Below, piece by piece: positions 44,686-55,160 of a stretch of DNA of 64,000 nucleotides. A program made the translations under genes and the position numbers. The DNA lies in assembly GCA_936440205.1 (NCBI GenBank), contig OW387136.1, positions 52,226,232 to 52,290,231 of the forward strand. The letters are read 5' to 3'. Position 1 is the stretch's first letter. Every line of letters begins with the position of its first letter. The notes under the pieces are model-generated. The model saw only the letters and a program-made list of their open reading frames with translations, searched no databases and was not told the origin of the DNA. This stretch comes from Lepidonotus clava. Its lineage: Eukaryota; Annelida; Polychaeta; Phyllodocida; Polynoidae.

Positions 44686-44770
44686 GCTGTTTCCCAAAGT
44701 GGGTCTGTACACCGGCAACCATTTTAGATGGGAATTCCACCCAAATACCAGTACGCGTTTGGAAGGGCAC
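44686..44770 (-). repeat. Dispersed repeat family C, inverted partial copy
   Basis: CTGTTTCCCAAAGTGGGTCT…GCAACCATTTTAGATGGGAA is the inverse of the family C 3' part. Confidence 0.65.
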
Positions 44771-44980
44771 TCGAGGGGATTACAATGAATAGAGTCCAAG
44801 ATATTCTGACCAGTCTGTATCTTGCCATTTGATCGGGTCGTTTAATTTCATCTACTATTGTTATCAACTGAAACCTATTGGATACCTGTAATATCTTAAC
44901 TTCCACCGCTTATATGATTGATTTACTTTAAATAGAACAATTACGGGTACGTCTATGTAATGTAATTTGTATCAAAAGCA

Positions 44981-45038
44981 TCAGTCTAGAAAGAACCCTG
45001 GAGGTTGGCCGGACGTTAAACTACCCCAACAAACAAGT
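44981..45038 (+). mobile_element. Retroposon family B, 3' fragment
   Basis: GTTGGCCGGACGTTAAACTA followed by CCCCAACAAACAAG. Confidence 0.65.
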
Positions 45039-45108
45039 AACAAAAGCACAATTTTCAAGATCTTTTAAGTCTGAATCTTTTGTCACCTTGCACCTGCCGC
45101 TGCGTATT

Positions 45109-45515
45109 GACCAGCTAGAATACAGTTTAGGCATACAGTTGAGAGACGTGGAAATATCAGAAAAATGTTAAAGACTCTTCTATAAAAAAAAAAGTCAAAA
45201 GGCAATAAGGTCGCCCCGATGGATCCCTAATCTGGATCAACCAGAAAAAAAATCCACTATTGGTATAGTAGATCAGTTGCCTTGTGTATTACAATTTAAA
45301 TCCCCACTCAACCACAAGGGCAATGTAAGACCAGCTAGAATACAGTTGAGACATTACGTGGAAATGTGAGTTAAAAAAGCCAATATCATAAAAGAAAATC
45401 GAAAGGCAATAAGGTCGCCCCGACGGATCCCTAATCGATCTGGATCAACCAGAAAAAAATAGTATAGTAGAACTTGTCTTGTGTATTACAATTAAAATCC
45501 CCACCAAACCCAAAG
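45109..45515. repeat. Tandem duplication, ~200-225-bp units
   Basis: Two copies of GACCAGCTAGAATACAGTT … AGGCAATAAGGTCGCCCCGA … GGATCAACCAGAAAAAAA … TTGTGTATTACAATT. Confidence 0.85.
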
Positions 45516-45659
45516 GAAGGGTTAATGAACGGCCAATCATGGAAAGATATGGGTCGGCCGGTCTGGTTGTCACACAAAGGCCCCTTCTATTAGGGTAGGG
45601 GAGAGGAGGATCTTTACGGGCCGAGCTCACACCATCCGACAGCTGGGACACTCCCATGA

Positions 45660-46620
45660 CAATTAGATCACCCCGATGGCTCATCTCTGATAATTTGATG
45701 AGACTTTGATGGACTGAGTGGCGTTTGGTTAACGGGAGAGGGTGTGAAGAGGATCTGGTCTCTGGGGTGTGAAAGTGGCTTGAGGAGAGCGGGTTTGGCT
45801 TGTTGGGAAGTGGGTGTGGCATGTTGGAAGTAGGCGTGGCTTGTGGGGAGTGGGCGTGGCTTGTTGAGACTGGGTGTAGCCTGTGGGATCAGGCTTGATA
45901 TATTTTTGTGTGGATATGAACATTAAATCACCCCGTTGGACTGTCACCTATAATGTGATGTAACTTTGATGGACCGGGTGACTCTTGGTTAACGGGAAAG
46001 GGTGTGAAGAGGATCTGGTCTCTGGGAATCTGGAGGGGCTTGAGTGAAGTGCGCTTGGCCTGATGGAATTGGGTGTGGCATGTTGGGAGTGGGCGTGGCC
46101 TGATCGGAGTGTGCATGGCATGTTGGGAGTAGGCGTGGCTTGTGGGGAGTAGGCGTGGCTTGTATGGAGTAGGCGTGGCTTGTGGGGAGTAGGTGTAGCC
46201 TGTGGGATCAGGCTTTGTATATTTTTATGTGGATATGACAATTTGATCACCCGCTTGGCCCGTTGCCTATAATTAGATGAGACTTTGATGGACGGGGTGA
46301 CTCTTGGTTAACGGGGTAGGTTGTGAAGTAGATCTGGTCTCTGGGGAGTGTGAGGGAAGCGGGCTTTGCTTGTTGGGAAGTGGGTGTGGCATGTTGGGAG
46401 TAGACGTGGCATATTGGGAGTGGGTGTGGGCGTGGCCTGTGGGGAGTGGGTGTGGCCTGAGGGAAGTGGGTGTGGCCTGTGGGGAGTGGGTGTGGCCTGA
46501 GGGAAGTGGGTGTGGCCTGTGGGGAGTGGGTGTGGCCTGTTGGGAGTGGGCGTGGCATGTTGGGAGTAGGCGTGGCCTGAATGAAGTGGGCGTGTCCTGT
46601 GGGTACAACATTTAGATCAC
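45660..46620. repeat. Higher-order minisatellite, three blocks
   Basis: Each block (about 45.66-45.92, 45.92-46.24 and 46.24-46.62 kb) has a conserved head (ACTTTGATGGAC…TTGGTTAACGGG…GGTGTGAAGAGGATCTGGTC), then many 20-bp AGTGGGTGTGGCCTGTGGGG units. Blocks 1 and 2 close with CCTGTGGGATCAGGCTT…ATTTTT. Confidence 0.9.
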
Positions 46621-46655
46621 CAGAGAATTTGATGGGCTGGGTGACTTTTGATTAA

Positions 46656-46829
46656 AGCCAGTGTATCGTCCATGTGGCAGACATTATTTTTGCTAAGTTG
46701 TAACCACCTTGAAGTGGCGCCAAAGTCTCGACGTGACCAATAATGTTGCCAGATTACGTTCTAATGTCGCAAAACACATCACCAGCTGCGACGTTAGAAA
46801 CTTAAGGACGCAAGGACGATACACTGGGT
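46656..46829. mobile_element. TTAA MITE (family I), copy 2
   Basis: TTAA (46652-46655), then AGCCAGTGTATCGTCC … GGACGATACACTGGGT, then TTAA (46830-46833). 174 bp. Much of the interior matches copy 1, including TACGTTCTAA(C/T)GTCGCAAAA. Confidence 0.85.
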
Positions 46830-46857
46830 TTAAAGGTGAAATGAATTTTGGCTGTGG

Positions 46858-46945
46858 GGCCTGGGTGCCAACGGTTGCTGTATGTGCTTCCCTGCCTATG
46901 GGACATTGTATATAAACAGTAAAAGAACACCAGCCTTGGTAAAAG
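46858..46945 (+). mobile_element. Retroposon family B, partial copy
   Basis: CCTATGGGACATTGTATATAA…AGTAAAAGAAC; the 3' tail is absent. Confidence 0.45.
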
Positions 46946-47404
46946 TGTAGGGGTAGGGTCTTTACCTCCTCAAAGATTTGATCATCCAGGAGCAAGGCGA
47001 CCCACTCTTTCCCAATGTTAGTAGCCATTGTATAATAGGGTTGGATATTTACATGTTGAAGGTATTTTGCGCCAATACTTCAACCAACCAGAAGTCTTGG
47101 CAATGTCCATATGAAGAATCGGAAGGAAACTGACCATTTGTAGATGCCAGTGGTACCACGGGCTCGAATTTCATCGCCTACCATATCATCTTTCAAAATC
47201 AACTATTTGCTTCAGTTTTGAAAGAGTATTACACTTATCTTCTTGGTCTAAGTCTCACGATTAAATCCAATGTCCATTTGTGTGAGGGATGTAACTTAAA
47301 GCATGCCTCACCCTATGAATGTTATCAATATTATGAGCCTGAAAGACAACTAATAGCTTTCAAAGTCTCCGAAGCGTAAAAGTTAATGAGAGCTACTCAC
47401 CAAC
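46946..47404. other. Non-coding stretch
   Basis: No gene recognised. Confidence 0.45.
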
Positions 47405-47411
47405 ACGCCTT

Positions 47412-47474
47412 ATTGGCTGCTTCAGGTCACGTGGGCCGATCAGCCTCTCCTCATTGGTTGTTTTTGGTCACGTG
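47412..47474. promoter_or_regulatory. Doubled ATTGG-N11-CACGTG module
   Basis: ATTGG 47412-47416 with CACGTG 47428-47433, and ATTGG 47453-47457 with CACGTG 47469-47474, both with exactly 11 bases between. The modules are 41 bp apart in a short GC-richer patch, and the first differs from the Ty3 LTR module at only 3 of 22 positions. Confidence 0.55.
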
Positions 47475-47838
47475 CTGCGGCTGAGCGACCCGGATCACGG
47501 TATGGACAGACATGAAAGCCGCGACAGACTGAGGGATGATAGGAATGGTAATGGTGGGTCTCCATACCAGTACTGTCTGCGCAGGGGAGAAGTACTCTTT
47601 AAACGTGGACGAGTTTAGGTCAATGCCTTAACGTCCTCATCATTTATTTGCATATTTATGCAGAGAGCACAGCATAAGATGATTAACCCGCATGGACATT
47701 TTACTGAAGGTGTGCCCCATGAGGTGAATAAACAGTCTATATCCATGTGCATGATTAATCCTTTCCAACCATGTCTAGGGACGAATATTCTTTCTCCCAA
47801 TGAATTAGCAGAGTACCTTTCGATCCCCCTTTGCCCAA
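47475..47838. other. Non-coding stretch
   Basis: No gene recognised. Confidence 0.4.
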
Positions 47839-48320
47839 CATGCTGAATTCAGAATTCGCAAGGACATAACCCCGTCCCTTGATTTGTCGCCGCGTCCGTT
47901 TTTCATCCTCACGTGATGTACCCGCCTCCACAAGATTGTCTTGTAAAGTATCCTTCACCCCAGCTCCCTGAGCATATATTCTGTAGAGTCACAAGGGCAC
48001 CACCCCTGTCCCTTGATTTGTCGCCACATTCGTTTTTATCCTGATTGAGTGAACAATGAATGTGTGATTCCCTGGTAAAGTATCCCCCTTCCCCCTGCCT
48101 CTACGACCTTGTCTATTCAGTAGAGTCGCGAGGGCACCACCCCTGTCCCTTGATTTGTTCCAACATCCGTTTTTTCCCAAGTGAACGATGAATGTGTGTT
48201 TCCCTGCAAAAGTATCCCCCTTCCCCCTGCATCTACAACCTTGTCTATTCAGTAGAGTCACGAGGCTACCACCCTTGTCCCTTGATTTGTCGCAGCGTCC
48301 CTTTTTATCCCGACATGATG
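47839..48320. repeat. ~135-bp tandem repeat, about 3.5 copies
   Basis: CACCACCCCTGTCCCTTGAT…TTGTC…TCCGTTTTT…TGAATGTGTG…TATCCCCCTTCCCCCTGC…TTGTCTATTCAGTAGAGTC recurs at about 47.87, 48.00, 48.14 and 48.27 kb. Confidence 0.9.
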
Positions 48321-48926
48321 CGGGATTAATTGGTCATTAATTACCGAGCTGCTTTTACTTTTTACTCCGGCAGGTGGCGGGCCAAGCAGGGTTGACCTCT
48401 ATTTTTAGACCCCCATGACATTGAGGAAAAAGACAATACAAAAGATTTAAAGAGAGATGCGTGATTAAGGAGAAAAACATTGAGGAAATATGAATCAAAA
48501 GGAGAAAAATATTGAAGAAAATGAATGGTTAGGAGAAAAACATTGATAAGAATGAATAATAAAAAGAAAAAAAACAGTAAAACTATGAATTAAACTAACT
48601 TGGCAACGTTGATCAGACTTGCAAGTTGTGACCTGCATGAATGGTCAATTATGTCCCATGTTGGTGGGGGCATAATGAATAACAAATAAAACCATTGAAA
48701 AATAGGAATTATGACAAAGTAATGAATTGTCAGGAATTCGATACTACCTCATCCTTACACCCAACTCATGTACAAAAAGAAATTAAACAAACTTCAGTTA
48801 TGGTAAGAAATGCCATTTAATCACATGGGGAATATTACCATAAAAATTGACTTAAATTGCTAATGACTTAATTAGTACTGTGGTGAATAAGGCCACCACT
48901 CCTTCCCCAACCTCCAATATTCCTCC

Positions 48927-48960
<34 letters not shown>

Positions 48961-49079
48961 CTCTCTCCCAGGTCCACCAGCCCCCATCATTGACCAATCA
49001 ATCCAGACTAACATCATTACGTCAAGTACGAGTGCACTAAGCGTGGTAAAAAAATGTCACTCCTAAAAAGGTCACTCTG
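48321..49079. other. AT-rich stretch with a C19 tract
   Basis: C19 at 48925-48943 with (CA) and (CT) runs after it. GGAGAAAAACATTGA-like words recur near 48470-48550. No gene. Confidence 0.55.
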
Positions 49080-50350
49080 CTACGGCTCTAATGGTTGGGA
49101 ATGACTCGGCCGTCTGGCCGCGTGGGCCTAGACTGTGTTGTTGTGGCTGTGTTTATTAAGACCCTATTACACTACATGATGATGCATATGGCTCTAATAG
49201 TTGGGAACTACTCGGCCGTCTGGCTGTAGGGGCCTAGACTGTGTTGTTGTGGCGGTGTTTATGAAGTCCCTATTACACTACACGATGATGTGTATGGCTC
49301 TAATGGTTGGGACGACCCGGCCGTCTTGCCGCGGTGGGGCCTAGACTGTGTTGTTGTGGCTGTGTTTATTAAGACCCTATTACACTACACGATGATACAT
49401 ATGACTCTAACAGGGATATTCCTAGAAATTTTGTTAAAGTATCAAAAGCCCCATAGGGACAATTTTTAAGGGGCCATTTTCTGGAAATATGTGGGCTTTT
49501 GGACCATTGTTTCCCATTTTTGAAAAATATGTTTGCGGGAATGGCCCCTTCAATGTTAACCCAGTGCAGGAATAAAATTCCTGGTGCGGGAATGGCCCAT
49601 CCTGCAGGCCTAGGGAGATCCCTGCTCTAATGGTTGGAAACTACTTACCGTCTGGCTGCGGGGGCCTAGACTGTGTTCTTGTGGCTGTGTTCATTAAGAC
49701 CATATTACACTACACGATGATCCATATGGCTCTAAAGGTTTTAATGACTTGGCTGTCTGGCCGTGCTGGTCTAGATTGTGTTGTAGTGGCGGTGTTTATT
49801 TAGACCCTATTACACTACATGACGATGCATATGGCTCTAATGGTTGGAAACGACTCGGCCGTCTGGCCACGCGGGGCTAGACCTTGTTGTTGTGGCGGTG
49901 TTTATTAAGACCTTATTACACTACACAATGATACATATGGCTCTAATGGTTGGGAATGACTTGGCTGTCTGGCCGTGCTGGTCTAGATTGTGTTGTTGTG
50001 GCAGTGTTTACTAAGTCCCTATTACACTACACGATGATACATATGGCTCTAATGGTTGGGAATGACTCGGCCTTCTGGCTGCAGGGGCCTGGACTGTGTT
50101 GTTGTGGCGGTGTTTACTAAGCCCTTTTACACCACACGATGATCCATTTGGCTCTAATGGTTGGGAACGACTCGGCCATCTGGCTGCGCAGGCCTAGACT
50201 GTTGTTGTGGCGGTGTTTATTAAGACCCTATTACACTCCATGATGATGCATATGGCTCTAATGGTTAGGGATGACTTGGCCGTGTGGCCGCACTGGTCCA
50301 GACTGTGTAGTTGTGGTCTGTCTTTATTAAAGACACTACACTACACAATG
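49080..50350. repeat. ~105-bp satellite, about 11 units
   Basis: The unit has GGCTCTAATGGTTGGGAA, CGACTCGGCCGTCTGGC, GGGCCTAGACTGTGTTGTTG, GTGTTTATTAAGACC and CTATTACACTACACGATGAT. Units start near 49085, 49190, 49295, 49625, 49727, 49833, 49938, 50045, 50150 and 50256. Unit order is broken once by a MITE. Confidence 0.95.
49411..49624. mobile_element. 214-bp MITE inside the satellite
   Basis: CAGGGATATTCCTAG … CTAGGGAGATCCCTG inverted ends, flanked by CTCTAA on both sides (49405-49410 and 49625-49630). Neighbouring satellite units show the uninterrupted site. The interior has AAGGGGCCATTT-like words. Confidence 0.9.
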
Positions 50351-52245
50351 AAAACTGCCTATGATATAAGGATCATATCACACATGACCGTCCATGCTTG
50401 TATACATTGAACAGAAAACTTATTCATTAGGGAAAAAGACTGGGGCGTAATAAGGAAACTAATTTCTGTTCTCCAAAGCGGAAAATAGTGAAGCAGATGA
50501 AAGGGTGATGGGAGATAATTGTTTGTGCAAAAACTGCTAGGACTGGAAGGAAAGTGATGAGGGAATTATGATATTAAAAGAAAAATATACAAAAAAAGCT
50601 GAATTTCAGGTCACCCGCATCTGTTACATCCATTCAATGCGATATTCTGGTAATTCATAACACACTTGTTATTTCTAAATGTCTCAAATGTTATAACACG
50701 TACGGCAATGTCAGCGAAAATACTCTTTTTATTTAGTGGCTTACTTTTCTCCCAATGGAATATCACAAAGCTGCTGGATGTAGATATTTTGTAGATAATT
50801 TTAATATATTTGTAGATAAAGTTGTATTATACTGGGAGATAATAAAAACCATATAGTTTAGGTGGATTTTCTTGCAAGATATTTAGAAGACTTCGTAGTA
50901 GATATTTAGAAATATTGTGATTGGCATACCCTGTGTACAGAATATTTTCTTTAGATATATCGTACTTTAAAACTACCAACAGCAAGAATTCCACAAAAAA
51001 ACTGGAAGTGTCGAAATGCAGTAAACACCCAGACAAAATGTCCCTTTTGTGTGGGTTTTGTTTGGTGTTATTCTGGGAAAACCCTCCTACCCTGTCTGTC
51101 CGCACCTCCTACCGATATGTTTAAACAGACACCAAAACCCCCAGAAATAACCCACACGGCCTTAAGAAACCAAACCTGGGTGGGGGGGGGGGGGGGGGGG
51201 GGGGGGTTTACTCGAAAAGGAGAAGTCGTCAGGAGCCTTTACTGCCTCTGGATATTGCCTCAGAGATATTGTTTCACCAACTTATTATCAATATTTTAAG
51301 TTAACAATATATCGTTTTCTGCCACTGATAAACTGTTGACTCCTAGAATATTGTTGAATATAATAGATACATATATAGCTACATAAATATATCCACATAT
51401 ATATGGAATGAAATATTTTCCTCAAATAAAAGAGGTTGTTATAACCGGAGTTACTGTCAGTATTGTTGAACCAAAATACCAAAATGATTGGGGAAGGGTT
51501 TCGTACATCTCAAACTAAGTATCCCCCATCCTCCCCAATTCACCGACACCACCCCTCCCCAGTCTCCCAGATAAATATCACACGACTTTTTTCCTGGCGC
51601 CTTTTTTTAAAAGAAGAAAACTACCAAGACACGGGAGAAGGGACGCTGTCCTACTGACCCCTAGGGGGCGCCACCGACGCTGCGGGCGTCTCCGCTGGTT
51701 GCCCGGATGTGTCCTTGTGATGGTAGGAGGGAGGCTGGAGACCAGGCTTAGTTCTCAGCCCAAATGGACTTTTTGACACAGATTACTATTGTTTCCACTT
51801 AAATCCTTTTTGATTTATTTTGATTGATTTATTTTCACCAGGATGTAACTTTTTAGATTTTTGACTGATTTAAGATTTATTCCTTTTGGTTTCAACTACT
51901 CAAATAACGACTTTTGACAATTATCATTTACATCATGTTGTATATTATTTCAGTATGATTTCAGAGTTTCTTCATACTGTTCAGATTTTTTTTCAATACT
52001 TCCCTGTGTCTGCACGAACTTAACGATTTTTTCCCTTTAGAATCTCAATGTATGGCCCTATCAAACCTAGTAACATTTAACCTTGTATTTCCCTGTGCAG
52101 TGAGTCTCTCTATACTAGTGTACTTGAGTTTTATATCAATATGCCTAGGTCAGCTATACACATATGTCTGTCTAAAGGCAGGTGGTTTTGGTTTGATATC
52201 GCTGTGTACCATGGGGCAAAAATATCAAACCATTTTAACTAGTTT
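50351..52245. other. AT-rich non-coding stretch
   Basis: G25 at 51182-51206. No gene or other clear repeat recognised. Confidence 0.5.
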
Positions 52246-52249
52246 GACA

Positions 52250-52454
52250 CCACTCTTGCCCTTTCTATTGGACATTGCATATAAAAGACCCCTTGCCACT
52301 CTTCAAAAGGAATGGAGTAGTTATCCCAGTGGCCAGTTTATCCTTAATCATAGCATTGGTAAAATCACCCAAATCTGAAAAGCATTTTATTGTGCAGTCT
52401 GGAAACAGCCCTTGAGGGTTGGCTGGATGTTATACTACTCCAACAATCAAACAA
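52250..52454 (+). mobile_element. Retroposon family B, diverged copy
   Basis: CTATTGGACATTGCATATAA…AAGACCCCTTGCCACTCTTC … TGTGCAGTCTGGAAA … GGCTGGATGTTATACTACTC and a decayed tail. Confidence 0.75.
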
Positions 52455-52752
52455 TCAGTCATGTTGATCATTTGAAGCATCATTTTGTATGTATAGGTAT
52501 TCAACATAGAAAATATGAAGGGAAAGGGGGAGGCGGTGGCTTTTCTTTGGCCAATTGAGGTGACAAATGACCACAAACATCAGAAAAAGTCCAGGCACAA
52601 CAGCCTGCAGTAGTTAGCCCCCGTTAGCTTTTCTTATTATCCTAACCCAGACCTGCTGGGGAGGGCTGAGGGGTGCGGACAGAAGAAGATGTACGAGTCA
52701 GAGTGAGGTGTTTTCCCTAGACAAGGGCCCAGACTGTAGTTCCATCCTGGTC

Positions 52753-53065
52753 CGTACCCCGTGGGGGTTCGGGTAAGAATAGGCCCCCAGTAGCCCCTGC
52801 TGATTGTATAAGGCGATGATAGGGGGGACCCTGTACTGACCAAGTGGTTCTTTGGGTTCAATTCCCGGTTGGTGTTGTGGTTCACTAAGGGATGAGGCAC
52901 AGCAAAAATGATTTCAAGGTTTTGATCCCCTGCTGTTTGCCCGCCCTGTTACCTTCATCTCATCGATTCAATCACCAAAGACAGTATCCGTCCCAACTGG
53001 TTTTCGCTGTGGAAATCACCCTGGCTGTCGGTACGGTGTAAAACACCCAACATTCACTCACTTAC
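52753..53065 (+). mobile_element. SINE family A, copy 6
   Basis: Near-complete copy from CGTACCCCGTGGGGGTTCGG to the CACTCACTTAC tail, flanked by a 12-bp duplication TCCATCCTG(G/A)TC (52741-52752 and 53066-53077). Confidence 0.88.
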
Positions 53066-53337
53066 TCCATCCTGATCAGCTAGCTACTCTCAAACTAATT
53101 ATACAACTACAAGAGGTAACCAGGTCATTGAGGGACACATGGAGTGGGTAGGGGTAGCAGGACGTAGCTGGGGGTTTACTACCCAGGGACAATGATTATG
53201 TGTAAAGCTAGCTGAATGTTTAGTGCTTTGTACGAGGGTTTTTACAAGTTTTTGCATAGTCAGTGGGAAACACTACATGGAGACCTATTCTTCCCAGCGG
53301 GTCCAATATAAAGAACTCCCTAACATGTTGTTAGTAG

Positions 53338-53480
53338 TCAATGGGGGATGCAGCGGAGAGAGAAAACACTGTTGGGAGACCTAAACAATGGGGGATGCAG
53401 CGGGGAGAGAAAACACTGCTGTGAGACCTAAACAATGGGGGATGCAGCGGGGAGAGAAAACACTGCAGTGAGACCTAATC
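53338..53480. repeat. ~45-50-bp tandem repeat, 3 copies
   Basis: CAATGGGGGATGCAGCGG…GAGAGAAAACACTG…GAGACCTAA. Confidence 0.9.
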
Positions 53481-53895
53481 AACTCTCAATGGACCGGAAA
53501 CGGCTCACCGCTGTGTCTTCTGGGAAAAGGGCCTCTCGGTGAATAGTGTTATTTACCCTTGGAATAGGTCTTTAAACGGACTGTTACAATGGGAATTTAG
53601 GAAATCTGAGTGCACTTAATGACCCCAGTTGTCCTTAAAGCTCAACTCTCTGAAGATATATAGTAATTCAGTCATGGAGCAGATAATCCAGTTTTGCGCA
53701 TGGCTTGGACCCTTAAAAGTGAATAAATAGTAGCAGGGAATTGAACTTTAATACCAGTTTTGCTGCTCTGAATAAGAAACCCCACTATACTTGACAGCTG
53801 TGTCATAGGGCATATTGTAAGGGTCGGTCATCTTCCGCCGGCTCCAGGCCAACCTTATATTTTTGGCTCCGAGTTCATCTTTGTCATTAGAAGGT
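53481..53895. other. Non-coding stretch
   Basis: No gene recognised. Confidence 0.4.
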
Positions 53896-53951
53896 TATAT
53901 ATATATATATATATATTAGATATATATATATATATGGGTTTACAGGTATAT

Positions 53952-53998
<47 letters not shown>
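53896..53998. repeat. (AT)n microsatellite cluster
   Basis: Long TA runs broken by TTAGA and GGGTTTACAGG. Confidence 0.95.
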
Positions 53999-53999
<1 letters not shown>

Positions 54000-54073
54000 T
54001 TGTTCAAAAATAGCCGTTGTCTAGAGGGCACGGGTCCAGGGCTCACTTTAGTGCCACTGGCAGATCAGTCTCA

Positions 54074-54135
54074 GGCACAGTCTGGAAAGAACCATAAGGG
54101 TTGGCCGGACGTTAGACTAACCCAACAAACAAACC
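54074..54135 (+). mobile_element. Retroposon family B, 3' fragment
   Basis: CACAGTCTGGAAAGAACC … GGCCGGACGTTAGACTAACC followed by CAACAAACAAACC. Confidence 0.7.
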
Positions 54136-54720
54136 AACACTCTCAGGCAGCTTAGGCGTCTAGAGAGCAAGGAAAAACAACTCCTGTATGAAAGCTAATT
54201 TTCTGCTTGGGATAATTTGAATAAAAGAACTACGATTTCACGTGGAAAATTTGGTAGGCATGAATGTCCTGTTCCCTCCAAAGGCAACCATAACCTCACG
54301 TGCAATTACAAGTGATCGATATAAATCTTAGGTAAAGTATGAAAAAAGACACAGTTATAAAGTGATTAGAATGGGTAAATACATAGTACAGATCAAGGGG
54401 GCACAAAGCAATTGTTATTGCCCTGGTTTGCATGTACTGTCAAGGGACGTTGTAGCCTGATACAATAGGTGTGTGTGAACTGAGGCAGTAACGATAATGC
54501 TGAGTGCCGCTGCGGTCTGTACTTGATTTATTCTATATCAATCACACAGAAAATGTTGAAATTTTGTTACTGAAAACACAAAAATTAGCATTCACACACA
54601 GGCATCATTGCTGTCCAGGGCAGTAACAGATCTTTTATATTCATTGGTTTTCGAGGGGGCAGGAAAATGGGGAAGGTATAGGGCCTGGAATCCTGATATA
54701 GTATAATGTGGTTAACATGC
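54136..54720. other. Non-coding stretch
   Basis: No gene recognised. Confidence 0.4.
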
Positions 54721-54724
54721 CTCA

Positions 54725-54962
54725 GGTCATCAAAGGCTGGGTGTGTGCTGTCCTGTCTATGAGTCAAGGCACATTAAAGACCCGTTGCCACTCTTCGAAA
54801 AGAGTAGGATATTGAACCCGGTTGCTGGTTTCTCCTAAACCGTATCATGGATCCGATCACCACCCCTGTGGCTTAAAACTAGCTGCAAAGCTTTACCTTG
54901 TGCAGTCTGGTAAAAGAACCCTAAAGGGTTGGCCAGATGTTAAACTAACCCAACAAAGAAAC
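54725..54962 (+). mobile_element. Retroposon family B, near-full copy
   Basis: GGTCATCAAAGGCTGGGTGT … CTTCGAAAAGAGTAGG … CTTGTGCAGTCTGGTAAAAG … GGCCAGATGTTAAACTAACC. Confidence 0.8.
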
Positions 54963-55059
54963 CCGCCTCAGGTATATACCATCCCCCTGCAGGCAGTTAA
55001 CCCATACCCGGGTACCCCGCCCCCAACATGAAACCTCCTGCCCCAGACAACCTCCTCAA

Positions 55060-55160
55060 GGGTTGACCCTTGACCTTGACCCCTGCAGGTAATGACCTTG
55101 ACGCCTGCAGGTAATGACCTTGACAACTGCAGGTAGTGACCTTGACCCCTGCAGGAAGGT
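55060..55160. repeat. ~22-27-bp tandem repeat, about 4 copies
   Basis: TGACCTTGACCCCTGCAGGT-like units with AATGACC spacers. Each unit holds a TGACCTTGAC word, so nuclear-receptor-type half-sites recur here as at 38.98 kb. Confidence 0.85.

Noticed and set aside
44363-44770. 135-codon minus-strand open frame
   Set aside because: Its start lies in a family C repeat copy and the rest matches nothing known.
46247-46615. Pro/His/Thr-rich frames and their Gly/Trp-rich complement
   Set aside because: They only translate the 20-bp minisatellite.
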